6,111 bases of DNA from Candidatus Aerophobus profundus SCGC AAA252-L23 (GTDB lineage: Bacteria > Aerophobota > Aerophobia > Aerophobales > Aerophobaceae), in assembly GCA_000402295.1 (NCBI GenBank), contig AQRW01000065.1, forward strand, positions 1 through 6,111, given 5' to 3'. A program made the translations under genes and the position numbers. Below, piece after piece: positions 6,091 to 6,111 of the stretch (position 1 is its first letter; the number at the start of each line of letters is the position of its first letter). The notes under the pieces were generated by a model. It was not told the DNA's origin and searched no databases. It saw only the letters and a program-made list of their open reading frames with translations.

Positions 6091-6111
6091 ATGAGACTAA
6101 AGAACAAGGTG
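6091..6111 (+). CDS. 5' end of a gene, possibly a short-chain dehydrogenase/reductase (partial)
   Basis: The window ends seven codons into a frame reading MRLKNKV, preceded by a good ribosome binding site, GAGGTGAGGA at 6081-6090. This N-terminal pattern (a short basic/Leu start ending in K-V) is what many classical SDR enzymes show just before the first beta strand and the TGxxxGxG nucleotide site, which would lie beyond the edge. Seven residues are too few for a secure family call. The start of a gene is well supported, but the SDR identity is a guess from pattern. An SDR would suit the operon, acting on the carbonyl compound left after transamination. Confidence 0.5.

Overview
The window is one strand of a bacterial catabolic/transport operon with moderate GC. 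All genes are on the + strand, and most have strong GGAGG-type ribosome binding sites. In order it holds a PLP-dependent class III aminotransferase (54-1505), an alanine dehydrogenase (1526-2641), a secreted family 1 solute-binding protein (2765-4111), two MalF/MalG-type ABC permeases (4253-5119 and 5122-6015), and the first seven codons of another gene at the right edge (6091-6111). That last gene looks like the N-terminus of a short-chain dehydrogenase. No reading frame on the - strand looks like a real gene, and I saw no mobile element, RNA gene or CRISPR array.

Organism: the sequence does not settle the taxon. The solute-binding protein has a signal peptidase I type leader ending Ala-Phe-Ala and no lipobox cysteine. 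This suggests a free periplasmic protein, so a cell with an outer membrane rather than a classical Gram-positive. The strong purine-rich Shine-Dalgarno sites and codon mix would suit an uncultured anaerobic or thermophilic lineage (Atribacterota-like, for example), but this is a low-confidence impression.

How the genes may work together (inference): the permeases and binding protein form a CUT1-type ('carbohydrate uptake 1') importer lacking its ATPase in this window. The aminotransferase could move the amino group of an imported amine, amino alcohol, amino sugar or amino acid onto pyruvate. Alanine dehydrogenase would then deaminate the alanine back to pyruvate, releasing ammonium and NADH. 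The same aminotransferase/Ald logic is known from taurine degradation (taurine:pyruvate aminotransferase plus Ald). A following SDR could reduce or oxidise the resulting carbonyl product. The substrate is unknown.

Non-coding structure: a 14-bp tandem direct repeat sits just upstream of the first gene. A 123-base gap before the binding-protein gene contains a possible small leader ORF whose stop codon overlaps the next ribosome binding site. A strong 16-bp hairpin lies between the binding protein and the first permease, in the place where a transcript-stabilising or attenuating structure is expected. The 75 bases between the second permease and the last gene are purine-rich and contain only a weak 20-codon ORF.
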